Source: Ectobius pallidus (taxonomy: Eukaryota; Arthropoda; Insecta; Blattodea; Ectobiidae). From it: 64,000 bases of DNA. Under the pieces are notes generated by a model. That model saw nothing but the letters and a program-made list of their open reading frames with translations. It was not told the DNA's origin and searched no databases. The DNA lies in assembly GCA_964059195.1 (NCBI GenBank), contig CAXKWD010000008.1:45065502-45129501 (forward strand). The letters are read 5' to 3'. Below, piece after piece: positions 1 through 11,141 of the stretch. Numbering within the stretch: the first letter of the stretch is position 1; the number at the start of each line of letters is the position of its first letter. The translations under genes were made by a program, and so were the position numbers.

Positions 1-29
1 GAAGGCACCCTGCGAAAGAGCCAAATGTC

Positions 30-650
30 ATGGAAGTCACTGCAGATTCGAAAAGTTGCGAGTATCGCAGCGGTGTGATGGAAGATAAACCAAGAACCTC
101 GAAACACCCCTCACACTCACAACCCACCAGACAACAACAGCCTCCTAAAACAACACAAACCCCAACCACTTCTGCTATACATGCCGATCTGCCCCAAGCA
201 CTGGAAAACGTGGAGGTAACAGGTGAAAAACACAGAAACTAGAGCGTGCTATAATCGGGTTGCAGCTAGAACTTCAATTCCAACACCAGTACAAAGACAA
301 ACGAAACAGCAGCAGAACTTTCGAGATGTCGAGCAACACCCAATATCTCGTTCGGCTCAGCAGCAGTCACAAACACACACACATGCCACCAACACAGATG
401 CGGTACCTAAAATTGATGAGACCAGTGCTCCAGTGCGTACACTGGAGAATCGAACCAGCCGGCCTGAGACACACTTTCATGAAAGTGAAGTGCAGACAGA
501 ACCGAGGAGCAGGTTGTCTAGAGAGTGCGAAACAGACTTAGAAGTTCGCAGAAGGGCCGCACCCATGTAAGTAAGCATACTCAAACCACAACCACACAGG
601 CATACCAGACAGACACTCTCTTACAGCAACATCAGCAGCAGCTGATTATC
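30..650 (+). other. Gln/Ser/Thr-rich low-complexity ORF region
   Basis: Overlapping short open frames (30-242, 223-570, 260-541) encode Gln-, Ser-, Thr- and Pro-rich peptides with CAG/CAA runs. A GTAAGT that could be a splice donor lies at 567-572, close to the end of the 223-570 frame. The same CAG-rich character resumes after the transposon at 2824-2960, so the transposon probably landed inside one CAG-rich unit. I recognise no domain. It could be an exon of a Gln-rich host gene, or simply a low-complexity repeat; codon structure alone does not decide. Confidence 0.25.
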
Positions 651-2819
651 ACTGCCCAACAAAAAAACACTTTTTAAATGTTTCCTACACTTCATGAGTC
701 AATTCTTACTCATTTTGGGTTGAGAAAAACGAATATGACAAAGAATTTTTTTATTAGCTCTAGTTTCTGAGATAAACAATAGGTGAAAGTTTTTAATTTT
801 AAAGGATTAAGAGAAAACGGGAAATTTAACATTTATAAATATTAATTACATAATGTGCTAACAGCATTAAAAGTGTGATCGTTCTATTATTAATGGCAGT
901 TAACATCCTATATTGATTAAAGAAAACTTACCAGGTCGTTGGATCAACAGAGAATCAACTAGTGGCTTCATGAGATAACTGTCTTTTGGCTTTTCTCTTT
1001 AAGTGAGTTCTGAAGCATCCCTACACACAAACCAGCAGTAATCCGCAAGCATTTCTTCATTCCAGCGGCCCTGATATCTCTGTTCCATCACAGAAATATC
1101 CTGATGGAACCTTTCTCCATGCTCGTCACTGACAGCTCCACAACTAGGTGGGAAAAAATTGAGATGGGATTGGAGAAAATGAATTTTTAGGGACATGTTG
1201 CATACGAGTTGATGGTATTTTTGCACAATACTGTCAACAACTGAGTGTAGTTATCATCTCTTTTATTCCCTAAGAATCCATGCGTAACTCCCTTGAGAGC
1301 TTCCCAAGCTTCCTTTTCTTCCACTTCCAAAAATAGGTCGAACGCAGGATCCTTTACAATTGACGTATTTGTGGCCCAACAAAGATGCCTTCTTTGACAT
1401 TTGCATCACTTAGTCCAGAAAATTTCTTAAATACTTAAAAGCCTGGCCTTCTTTGTTCATGCCTTTGACAGAATTCTTCATCAAACCCAGCTTGATATGT
1501 AGAGGTGGAAGAAGAACATCTTTTGGATCCACAAGAGGCTCAGCAACGATATTTTTCTCACTAGAGTTAAAATTTCTTGTAGGCCAGGCTTTCATATTTG
1601 CATAAGTCTCCTTCATGTGAACTGCATGACCAATAGGAATAGAAGGAAGACGGTTGCCATTGTGAAGCAATACAGCTTTCGAACTAAGCTTGGAGGAGTC
1701 TATGAATAGCCTCCATTCAGTGGGATCATGCTTAAAATTCAAAGTTTTCATCAAACCATAAACGTCCCAGCAAAAAACAAGATTGTTTTCTTCTAAAAAA
1801 AAAAAGGAAGCAGATTCCATTGACGTCTGTATTTGGAGACTCTGACATCACGTTCAAGAAGAATCCATTGGTGTAACCTGGACCCTAGAAGTTCTGCCTT
1901 CTCTTGTGACAAGTCCAGGTCTCGAATGAGATCACTCAACTCCGATTGGCTCAATCTGTGCGGTTGATCATCTTTTACTTCAAAATCAGGGTCATGGGAT
2001 GTTGAAGGCTTGTTGAGTTCTTCTTCTTCCACACTGCCTTCATTTTCTACTTCCAATTCATAATTTTGGGGTGGAGTAGGAACTGGTAAACTGTTTGAAT
2101 GTGGAATAGGTCGAATAGCAGATGGAAGATTTGGGTGTTGAACTGTTCCTTCTTTTCTCATTGACAATCCTGCCTTTATAGGCGGAGTTAAGCAAAAATA
2201 GCAGTCATCTGTATGGTTTGTAGACTCCTGCCAAACCATAGGCACAGCAAATGTTTTGATAGCTTTTTTATTTTTCAGACATTCTCGTAATAAAACTAAA
2301 CATTAGTTGCAACATATATGTAGGGCCCATGCCTTATTCTGGTCCCCTACTTTCATACCAAAATAATGTTGGTAAGCAGTCTTCTCAAGAGGCGCCAGTT
2401 TGCGCTTCTGTAACGAATTGTTATTTCACCACAAATGTAAAAAAAATTGTTCACTAAATTTACACATTTCCGCGGCATATTGATGTAACAAATTTTGCTC
2501 TTTAAAACTCTCCAAAACAAAAATTCTGCACTAATCACAACAGACAATACGAAATTCATCGTCACAACAATAGTGTTTGCGTTTATAATCTACCCACAGC
2601 TAGATTACTGTTGTATTTTGACAGTTGACAAGTGTGTCATCATCCAAAAACAAATTTTCCCGAAACTGAAAATGTTGACTATAGAGAATATAATATGTCA
2701 CTGTATCTCCAAAACAAGAGCTAATCGGTAATTTCTATGGTGATTTTTGAATTCAGCAGGTGGAAATACATAAGAATCAGTTATTTTTGAGCCCGAAACA
2801 TTTTCATTGTTGGGCAGTG
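650..2819 (-). mobile_element. CACTG-ended DNA transposon with TTAT target duplication
   Basis: Both ends read CACTGCCCAACAA (650-662 and, inverted, 2807-2819) and are flanked by TTAT at 646-649 and 2820-2823. The interior holds a broken gene on the minus strand. CACTR termini with a 4-bp duplication suggest the CACTA/Mirage/Chapaev group; the superfamily is inference, because I cannot see a recognisable DDE core. Removing the element rejoins a CAG-rich sequence. Confidence 0.7.
999..2245 (-). pseudogene. Broken gene of a repeated arthropod protein family, in the CACTG element
   Basis: Three consecutive minus-strand blocks follow one another as parts of a single protein: 2245-1793, 1820-1410 and ~1409-999. 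The first break lies at an A/T homopolymer at ~1797-1805. The second lies just after a GIFVGPQIRQL motif near 1350. The C-terminal block has the motif SDEHGERFHQDISVMEQRYQ followed by ADYCW. From memory this resembles an uncharacterised protein repeated many times in arthropod and cnidarian genomes. The N-terminal block has DDCYFCLTP (a C-x2-C pair) and a Pro-rich, acidic linker. Function is unknown. Position inside a TIR element suggests a transposon-borne gene, possibly the transposase or an accessory protein. At least two frameshifts make it non-functional. Confidence 0.6.
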
Positions 2820-2823
2820 TTAT

Positions 2824-4309
2824 CAGACAGCAGTAGAAGCTGAAAGATCAGCAGCAGCTCAGAAAGCAACTGCGCAATTAACTTGAAGTTTAAGGGCGAG
2901 AAGCTTTATACAGACAGCAGCAGCCCGAACAACAAGCGCAGCAGTTCTTACCTAATAACTCAGTAACTCTCACCAAAAACATACTGACGCTTTGGTAAAA
3001 TTTAACTATGGTGTTTTCACCATGCTTCAAAACTTAATCAAGCCAAAAACCAATCGTGTGTATGCCTGCGTGTTTCGGTATGTGCTTGTGGGGCCGTTTC
3101 CTAATGCATAAAGTCAATTATTATAGTATTACACTCCGAACTATTATTTATTGCTCAACCTTATATCTACTTATCAGTGCTCATTTGCCATGATCAAGCA
3201 TCTCGCTGCAATCGGTTAGGAATAATTCAAAAAGATGCACTTAAATTCCATGCCCATTTCATAGGTTATTCTCATGACTTTAATGTAATGTATTATTAAA
3301 ATAAGTAGGTATTTAATATTCATGTAAGAGCAAATCTTGTAGACGAAGTAAGACCTCCTACGTCCTAAAATTAATTTAATTGGGATTTCTTTTGTACAAA
3401 TTGGTATAAATGGACAAATAGAAAACTGATTTGACTAGTAATGGTGTATCAAATTTCTGCACATATTTATATAAATTAGAATTTAACTTATGTAATGCCA
3501 TCTTGTAGGGTTTGAACATGCAAAATTGTAGCATGCTACATATTCCTTAGATTTATAGAATGGGATTTCTCTTTACTAGTTAGTATTATTTCTCAAAGTA
3601 TTCTATAATTCTTTGATATAAATTGATAAATTAATAATTGATTTCGTTAATAATGGTGTTTTTCTGCATATTCAGTAAAATTGGATTCAACTTGTGTAGT
3701 ACCATCTTGTATGGTTTGCACATCTGAAATTGTAGAATATTTCTTTACGCCTAGATCATAGGGATTCTCTGCACTACTCGCTCTTCTAAATGATTATGAC
3801 TTCTGAATGCATTGTAATGGTAAGGCATTTCATGCTAGTGAGTATTTTGTAACGTTGTATAAAATATACTCATGGAAATTATACGGAAGTGCAGTGAAAC
3901 TTCGAGAAATGTGGTGATCGCGGTGCAAAAGCCCGGTACCGACTGTCACTTCACGAGGACTGTAGAAGCTAATATGAATACTTGGTGAACTCACTCTCTG
4001 AGCTTGAATAAAACTGTTACAGAAACGAGGATACGTCTGCGCATGTGCAGGCAGTTTGAATTTTTCTTTTTCCCGATGTCCGTTAGAATAGAGCGTTAGG
4101 GAGTGGGTCGTTAACCACCTAGCGGAAAAGTAGGAGAGGCTCAGTGGAGCCTCAGGCTCCCTGCAAGGGCATGCTCTGGAAGAAAAGGGAGAGTCGTTGA
4201 CCAGCCAGCGCAGAAGGAGTCGTTGTTGAGTCGTCGTCAAGAAGTCTTACAGCAACCAGCGGCGAAGAAGGAGCAGAGGCTCAGTGGAGCCAGAGGTTCC
4301 CCGCAAGGG
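2824..4309. other. AT-rich DNA with degenerate tandem duplication, no gene
   Basis: No coding signal is visible. Two diverged copies of a ~180-200-bp unit lie at ~3378-3520 and ~3562-3722, sharing GGGATTTCT, TAATGGTGT and CCATCTTGTA.GGTTTG. At ~4133-4170 and ~4268-4310 a short GC-rich block (AGGCTCAGTGGAGCC) occurs twice. The 136-codon open frame at 3830-4240 on the minus strand has no recognisable domain and overlaps this repeat. Confidence 0.4.
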
Positions 4310-5165
4310 GCTCGTGGCTCAAAATACCATTTCATACAGCAAACTTAAAATATTTTTAAAAATTATTAGTAGGCCTATCTAAACTGCTCGTCTCTTAATC
4401 CATCTCTGGGAACTCTCACACGATTTTCTCTGCCCTAATTATTTTTTTACTAATTTCTCTCGTCTCGTCGAACGTTGTGTGAATTGTTTCACGAGAGAAA
4501 ATAGCAAGAAATAAAAAAAAAATAATAACAATAATAATGATGATAATAATAATAATAATTAGGGCAGGGAAAATCGCGTGAGAGTTCCCCGAAATGGAAT
4601 AAGAGACGAGAAAACAGTATTTTTAATGATCGAGTATAGGAAGTCGCTTAGTGTTCCCAGTGTGAGGGAATACTTAATCGGGGTTGTGGAATCCGGGGTT
4701 TTCTGAATTTAACGCATTCGAATTTGGCGGTGAAGATGAAAAGCATTGCTTACTCGACTATGATGGTCCCCCACGCTACATCACGTCACTATCCCACTGC
4801 ACCGTCAGACGGTGGAAGATCTTCTCACATAACTAACAGCGCGTCCGCCGGTGAGACGTGAAGTAATTAGTAAAGCCTCAGAATCTCACTCTGGACCCGC
4901 TGCCGCAGCACATTCTGCAGGTTAAAACTCGTATATATACGCCATGCAGTCAAGGTTGAGCATGACGACACAGCCCTACGAAAAATGTGCTGTTCACAGA
5001 ATCCCATCGAGGTGCCCACTCTTGACTCCCAAGCTATCAGCTAAGAAATTCTCGCGTGGACGCGCCATGTTCAAAATCTATGCAAAAGAAAATATAATAT
5101 TGCGTTTGAAGATAACATTATACGACGAGCAGAAACCGCCACTGCTGAACCAGTTGCTGACATGA
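4310..5165 (+). repeat. Dispersed ~0.9-kb repeat, copy 1 (inverted copy at 24885-25805)
   Basis: Most of this segment recurs as the reverse complement at 24885-25805, about 20 kb away. Shared landmarks are CTAAACTGCTCGTCTCTTAA, a TCTTCTCACATAACTAACAG segment, ATGCAGTCAAGGTTGAGCAT and TACGACGAGCAGAAA. It contains an internal hairpin (see 4385-4612). I see no coding capacity in either copy, so it is probably a non-autonomous element. No clear target duplication was found. Confidence 0.65.
4385..4612. repeat. Imperfect hairpin with ~58-bp arms
   Basis: The left arm starts CTCGTCTCTTAATCCATCTC. The right arm is its near reverse complement and ends GGAATAAGAGACGAG. Between them lie ATT/AAT microsatellite runs and a second short inverted pair around CTCTCGTC / ACGAGAGA. 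The same hairpin is present in the inverted copy at ~25440-25715. Confidence 0.6.
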
Positions 5166-5175
5166 AAAGTAAAGC

Positions 5176-6197
5176 ATCAGAGATAGACTTGTAAGAGAAA
5201 GAGAAACAGCAGAATCCAATCGAATCGCTTGAGTCTTGCGATGTTAAGTTGTGAAGAACGTGATGGAACGTCAATGGAAGTATGGGTACAGCTGGGTATA
5301 TATTCCGGAGAGGAAAAATGGTAAGAGTAGGTTTGCGGCGGTTATATTCTCCGAGAAGGAGAGAAGAGTGAGTAATGCATAGTTACGTAAATGTAGCCCA
5401 AGGCTTGGGATTATTGTCTCGTTGTATGAACGACAGAGATGTGACGTATCGATCATGTAATGTGGAAGTGGTTACCGTCAACAATGACTGCCTGTTTGTT
5501 GGTTCAAATCTTCAATCATATAATGTGGAAGTGGTTATCTTCAACAGTGACTGCCTGTTTTTTTGTTCTAATCTTCAACGAGAACTGCCTGTTTGTTGGT
5601 GCAAATCTTCAACAAAGACTACCTGTTTGTTGGTGCAATGAAGCTTGGTTAAGGCCAAGATACGACTCGTCATGGAGAGGAAGAAGAATTGGGACATCTA
5701 TCGTTGTAGAATAAAGATGGACAGCCCTGGTACGTGAATAAACAAGAGAACACCTGCTAGAAGAGAAGAGGGCGTGTCAATTGCTAAGCGAAGAAGTCTA
5801 CATCTTGCTAAGTCTACAAGGGACATTATGTCACGATAAGTACCCACTGTTGAACTTATTAATATATATATATATATTGCTTGTGTATAAATGACACGAT
5901 CTAAGATTCAGTTTGGGGCGAAATATTAGTAAGAGTACCTTATAATAGAGAAAACTTATTAATCAGTTGTCTAGTTTGGAAAAGATAATGTTTATATAAA
6001 GAGTAAATAGAACTCAAAGGAGTTAAGTTATAATCTTGTAACAAGATTTCTTAAGATAGCAAGTGAGTAAAGAAAGATAGAGCAAACTCAGTATGTAATG
6101 TTTAGTAATTTGAGAATTGGGAAGTAGGATTACAGTAAAGGCGAATAAGTAACTTATAAAGAGAGATGGATATTTCCTCAGAGATAAAGCTATATAT
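5176..6197. repeat. Short degenerate minisatellite in non-coding DNA
   Basis: At ~5458-5640 a ~30-60-bp unit containing GACTGCCTGTTTGTTGGT recurs about four times. A (TA)n run lies at ~5862-5878. The open frames here follow the repeat and have no recognisable domain. I see nothing else. Confidence 0.4.
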
Positions 6198-6205
6198 AGC
6201 GGTTA

Positions 6206-6397
6206 TAGTCCGTCGCAGTGGGTGAGTCGGTAACGCGCCTGCCTTCCACTCCGGCGACCCGGGTTCGATTCCCGACCGGGTCGGGGATTTTTCAGTAGTG
6301 AAAAATCCCTTTCCCGGGTTCAGGATTGGGTGTTTGTCAGTAGGTTAAGTCTTAGGTTAAGGTAATGCACATTGTGCGAGATTCCTTAATTATATAA
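6206..6397 (+). mobile_element. tRNA-derived SINE
   Basis: The tRNA-like head has a box B matching GGTTCGATTCC exactly (6262-6272) and a box-A-like GTGGGTGAGTCGG around 6219-6230, within a plausible but imperfect tRNA fold. A non-tRNA tail follows, with a TCAGTAGTGAAAAATCCC hairpin. AGCGGTTA is present on both sides (6198-6205 and 6398-6405), within a longer AT-rich near-match, and I read it as the target duplication. It is not a functional tRNA: there is no clean acceptor stem and the tail is attached. Confidence 0.8.
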
Positions 6398-7047
6398 AGC
6401 GGTTAAAGCTATTAAAAAGTCAAGGTTCTATAAAAAAGGAAGTTTTCTATAGAAAGAATAGAAACAGTAAAGCTGATTGAGTTGCTATAATGAAATAATG
6501 TACACTGTATTTAAATTTGGGAGCGGAAGGATCTGTATATTTAGAGTTGGAGCGGAAGGCTCTGTGTATAGATTTTGGGCAGTTAGGCCTAGGTGGAGCA
6601 TTGGACTCTGGATTTTTGTGCGGGTCCAGTGCCTTTATCCATACAAGTTTAGGGGATGATGAGAAAGTGATCATTATTCGTACATGACGATCTGTAATGT
6701 AATAGGCATTTCATTGTAACAGTAATGGCAAAAAAAAAGTTAGTAGGAATAATAAAAGGCTCAGCTTAGAAAGGAATCCATTTGTAGGATTGATAAGTTA
6801 GTAAGTTTTGTAAAATGAAAGCAGAGGAAATATAATTTTAAAAAGATAAAGGGGAAGATAAAACAGAAAAGAGTTCACAGTTGAAATTGTTGACGGGTTT
6901 AAATAAAGTGACTAGAAGGTAAAATTTAACAGATGGTTACATTTGAAGTGGGAAATAGAAGGTTAACCAGGAAGGTTAAAGTTAAAGAGAACAGTTAAAA
7001 TAAAAAGTAGATAAAGTCTAGCTAAGGTAGGCATCGATAGACTTAGG

Positions 7048-9541
7048 GTGGCGTGCACCAAACTCATGCCATTTACTCTTTTAGTAAACCTTACTTCTTT
7101 AGTTCTAACTACTTTAGTAAGCTACTAATTTAGTAACGTACTCTTTTAGTAAGGGTGGCGTGCACCAACCAGGAGTAAACTAAACTCGGCGGCTTTCAAC
7201 ATAGAGGAATGTACTAAAGAAGTAAAAATTTTATTTACTCCCAGAGTAAATGAACTTACTCCACAAGTGGTGGAGAGCACCAACACGGAGTACGTTACTA
7301 ATGTAGTAAGTTGTGGAGTAAATAAGGCCAATATTTACTCCTACTCAGGGGGTGGAGTGAAGTTGTGTAGTAAGTGTGTTCTGTGGCATTTGCGAGAGTT
7401 ATGAGTTACATATCACATTAAATGGATTACATAGTTCAAACTGAGGATAAGTTATTGAGATGAAGAAGGTGGTATACCAAAAATGAGAGTTGTGGCAGGT
7501 GATTTAATAAATATTAAGCGAACCATACCTAGTAGGGCATTTAATAACGTAAATAATTAAGCTCATAAAGCCTTACATGAAATTTTGGCGTTTGGAAGAA
7601 ACGATGTCAGATTCTCACTACATCCATGTGATTTCAGCCAGTCAAATGTGGAAATATCATTGCGGAGAGCGATCCAACTAGGAAGACGTCCACCAAAGGT
7701 GAGGGGGAGAGTGAGTGGAAGGGACGTTTGCATTGCACGGTACAAGGAGCGCATGTGCTCTCAAATATCTTCCTAGCCGGATCGGCCTTTAGATGCTGCA
7801 GTTCTCCCTAACTTTGGGTTAGAAAACGACGATGTATTTCAAGCTAATCCTATGGATACAGATATCGGCGAGGTATAGCCTCCGTTCTTGGAGCTACCCA
7901 GAAAACACTTCCCCCTGCTACTTAACCATAGAGATTACTGAACAATAGGTGATTCTCATTGTTAAACGATTTAATGTAATTATTGTAAATTAATTGTATT
8001 AAGTTACATTACACTTCTATAGCTTAACTTAAAGCACAACATTGTGAATGCCAGAATTATAATAATAATTATAAGAGCTAAAAGTTCAATAGTTGCACCC
8101 GCAGTGTTAATAAATAATATGTCCTTTTTTCTGACCCAGGTGTAAAAATGTCCAAACAGGCCACATCGGAAGAAAATTTGACTGACTCTGGGATTAGAGT
8201 ACATTGAGAAGGGGACACATTGTAGAACCATTCCTTAAAGACTCCCCAAGTCTCGAATGGTGGAGTGAGACGAGACTTTCATGTTTGAGAATAAACTATA
8301 GCAGATGCTGCAGGTCTATAGTATGCTGCTAACTATTTTAATTAACCCTGTGGACAGGAAAGTGAGAAGCATTATAAACTATATAGGAAAAAAATGCCAA
8401 CATGAGTGCCAAAAGAAAATTTTAAGGAGGGGCACTGGAGGTTGAAGCTGCACAGGATCTAGAGAAGTAGTCACTGAAATTATTTTTAAACACACAACCA
8501 TCTAAATAATTATTATTGGAGTTCATAGCTTCCGAAATATTGTACCGCCATTTTTTGTTTAAATATTACATTTCTCAGTTTAATATGATTATTTTTATAA
8601 GGTAATATTTTTTAAGTAAATGTTCTGTGCATTTGAAAAAGGACAGAAACATAATGCCCCTTATTAGTTTAGTTTTGTTATCCTATTTATCCACCTCTTT
8701 TTTCATGATTTTGTGTAATACTTCTTATTAATATTGTTAAACAGTCAATAAGTATTAATAATTCATTGTAGTGAGATTTATGATAAACAACTGTAGAATA
8801 ATTGATTTATCGTTTTTGGGGAAGAATATGTAACTTTAGGAAGCATAAATATGTTAATATATTTTAGAAATGTATTATTATTATGAGAGAAATAATTATA
8901 ATATTGACAGTGAATCAATTATGAAAATCAACTGGAAATTCCAATTGTTTGCATTATAATACAGAAATAGTTTGCACAAAAATTGTAATCACAGTACCCT
9001 AACGTAGGCTACTAAACTGAAAATATTCAATTGAAGAAATTAAAATTAGTAATGAATGAAACATTACTATTAGACCTATTTTAAAACATGAAGATTGTCA
9101 TTGGTAATATTTGGAACAACCCAAATTCATATTCATTGTTTCAGCGAACCTTTCCTTTTCATTATCTGGCACTTGAATAATACCGGCAATTGAAATGCAC
9201 GTGTTCTGCTGCGCTGCACTAACGTTTCTGCTCTGTTCTGCGCAGAATTCGACTACTTCTTTAGTAAAAATCGTTTACTACTTTAGTTACAACTAAAGAA
9301 GTAACTATCAATTGAGCTCTCCAACACCAACTAAAAGAGTAAGTTACTAAAAGAGAAGCACTAAAGTAGTAAATCTAAGACGGGAACATGACGCAACAAA
9401 AACCGGTTTGTCTGTCTCACTCTAGCACATTACTCCTATGACTTAAAGAGTGAGACAGATGTACTGGTTCTTGTATACTTCAGGTCTCCGTCTTAAATTT
9501 ACTACTTTAGTTTGGTTTACTCCTGGATGGTGCACGCCACC
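7048..9541. mobile_element. PIF/Harbinger-like TIR element, non-autonomous
   Basis: The termini are GGGTGGCGTGCACCA (from 7048) and its reverse complement (to 9541), each flanked by TTA, the classic PIF/Harbinger target. Both subterminal regions (7070-7370 and 9240-9520) are packed with variants of TACTTTAGTAA / TTACTCTTTTAGTAA. A second copy of the left terminus occurs at 7148. The interior has only short, unrecognised frames, such as 7585-7776, which could be a relic of element coding sequence. No transposase motif is visible. Confidence 0.65.
9359..9512. repeat. Hairpin (MITE-like) inside the Harbinger-like element
   Basis: Arms CTAAAGTAGTAAATCTAAGA and its near reverse complement bracket a second perfect pair, TCTGTCTCACTCT / AGAGTGAGACAGA. 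Almost the whole segment can fold back. It could be a nested MITE, or part of the host element's right subterminal region. Confidence 0.5.
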
Positions 9542-9544
9542 CTT

Positions 9545-10013
9545 AGCGTAGTATAACTGGACTTTATTAAAACAAAATACATGGTTAACAAAGATTTAAA
9601 AATGCGTAGGATGGGCCAACAGAAATGTAAGATTGTAGAAGAAAGGAGGAAGAAATATTTAAATGTGTAGGAGAGGCCTACAGATATGTTAGATTGTTAA
9701 AGTATTATGAGTAGCCAAGTAGGTGTTTGGAACCGAAGCAAGGGGAAACTTATTAACAGAGTAGACTAAAGTCACTCGGTGGATAGGGCTACCAACCATC
9801 CCACAATCGCGTTAAGCAGCGAGGGTCCCTAACGAAATAAGATTTCTAAAATATATTTATTTTTGCGGCCCATTCATGTTTTTCCGGTTCTAAGGAATGG
9901 TATGGGAAGGCCAAGTGGATACTCTACATTTTCTTAGGTTGTTGGTTCACCGCCTCGGTTTAAGTCCAGGTCGTGAACCTAAAATTCATTTTCTATCTTC
10001 CAGTAATCTATCC
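9545..10013. other. Non-coding interval before the LTR element
   Basis: No gene is visible. A ~65-bp unit containing TTTAAA.ATG.GTAGGA and CAGA.ATGT.AGATTGT occurs twice (about 9595-9640 and 9658-9700). The final ATCC (10010-10013) is the left target duplication of the following LTR element. Confidence 0.4.
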
Positions 10014-10838
10014 TGAAGCTGTAATTATTCCACCCCTTTCATTTTTTAGAGAAGAATGGTTAATTAATATTTATTCAAAGTATTTATGTTATTATTATTA
10101 TTTTCCGTAACAAAATTCCAGTACAAATTATTATTATGATTATGTAAGCCTAAATTCAAAAGATTAACTGTAAAAGATACGAATATATTCAAAGTATAAC
10201 GTACTTAAGTCGTATACTGAAGCGCGAATTACTTAGACCAATAGAAAGGTAATACGTAAGGAAACCATAAGCCAATAAGAGTACAGTAAGGCAATAGCGC
10301 GAAGAAAAGCTGTTGAGGAGTTTCATTCAATTACGATTCGCCTCCCGGTACACACCGTCGTGGGAGTGCTAAGTAATAGTTCGCGGTAAAATACCTCAGC
10401 TATTGCGTATTCCACATATCACACATATGTATAACAGACAAGTAATAGCAAGTCGTGTGAGTTTACTTTATAATTGTTATTAAAAAGGAAATGATATCAC
10501 GTAAGTACCAAAAGTAAAACTGAATAAAAGTGGTGACCGACATTAGTAAGATACAGAGACACAATCTCACACCAAGTCGCCAGTTTATAATAAATATCGT
10601 TACTAAAGTGATTATAGTGTTGTCATTTATAGTGTTGTCATTTATAGTGTTGTCATTTATAGAATCGTAATTAGCTATAATCAAAACCCTGAGATGATTC
10701 GTGCACCTACCCTGAGTGAAAGCAGCCAAGGCATTGAGGTGGATTATTCAGCATGGACTCCGACGGGGATTTGAAGTAGGTACTTCCACCGAAGAAATCT
10801 TGACATAATATAAGTCCCCCCAACCCATGTGCATCTCA
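10014..10838 (+). repeat. 5' LTR
   Basis: It starts TGAAGC and ends CA. It matches 17066-17825 plus 19638-19667, interruption removed. It differs by a triplicated 17-bp unit (TATAGTGTTGTCATTTA, 10613-10663) that is single in the 3' LTR, plus scattered substitutions, which implies an older insertion than the LTR element at 42.9-50.8 kb. Confidence 0.85.
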
Positions 10839-10843
10839 ATATT

Positions 10844-10862
10844 TGGCGCTCCAACCTGGTGC
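10844..10862 (+). other. Primer-binding site of the first LTR element
   Basis: TGGCGCTCCAACCTGGTGC begins five bases after the 5' LTR end. The TGGCGC start is typical of tRNA-primed insect LTR elements. A very similar sequence sits just after the LTR at 44313, so the two elements probably use related primers. Confidence 0.6.
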
Positions 10863-11141
10863 TATAAGAACAGTAAACTGTGCGGCGATATTCTGCGAGT
10901 GAAAACAAATAGAGACATTGGGAAGCAGAACTTTTTTGTGTGATATATAGTTAACGTTGTAGAATCGCAAAGTTATAATAGCGAGGTACCGCGTGCGCGC
11001 TGCAATCATCATCACATCAGCAGGAAGCCAGATGATCAACGTTGAGCGGCAGAAGCTAACAAACGGCAACAATGGACATGCAACTAGGACGTGATTGTCG
11101 AAGCCTACAAAACAAGTAAGGTGTTATATTTTAAAATTCCG

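Noticed and set aside
3830..4240. A 136-codon minus-strand gene
   Set aside because: No domain; overlaps a duplicated GC-rich block; no homologue recognised.
6206..6283. A tRNA gene
   Set aside because: Boxes A and B are present but the acceptor stem is poor, the tail is non-tRNA and target duplications flank the whole unit; it is a SINE head.
7585..7776. A Harbinger accessory protein exon
   Set aside because: Basic, open on both strands, but no Myb/SANT or DDE motif; left as unassigned.
10014..10020. LTR start at TGTAATTATT (10020 / 17072)
   Set aside because: Identity between LTRs extends six bases further to TGAAGC, and only that boundary gives a TG..CA LTR with an ATCC duplication on both sides.
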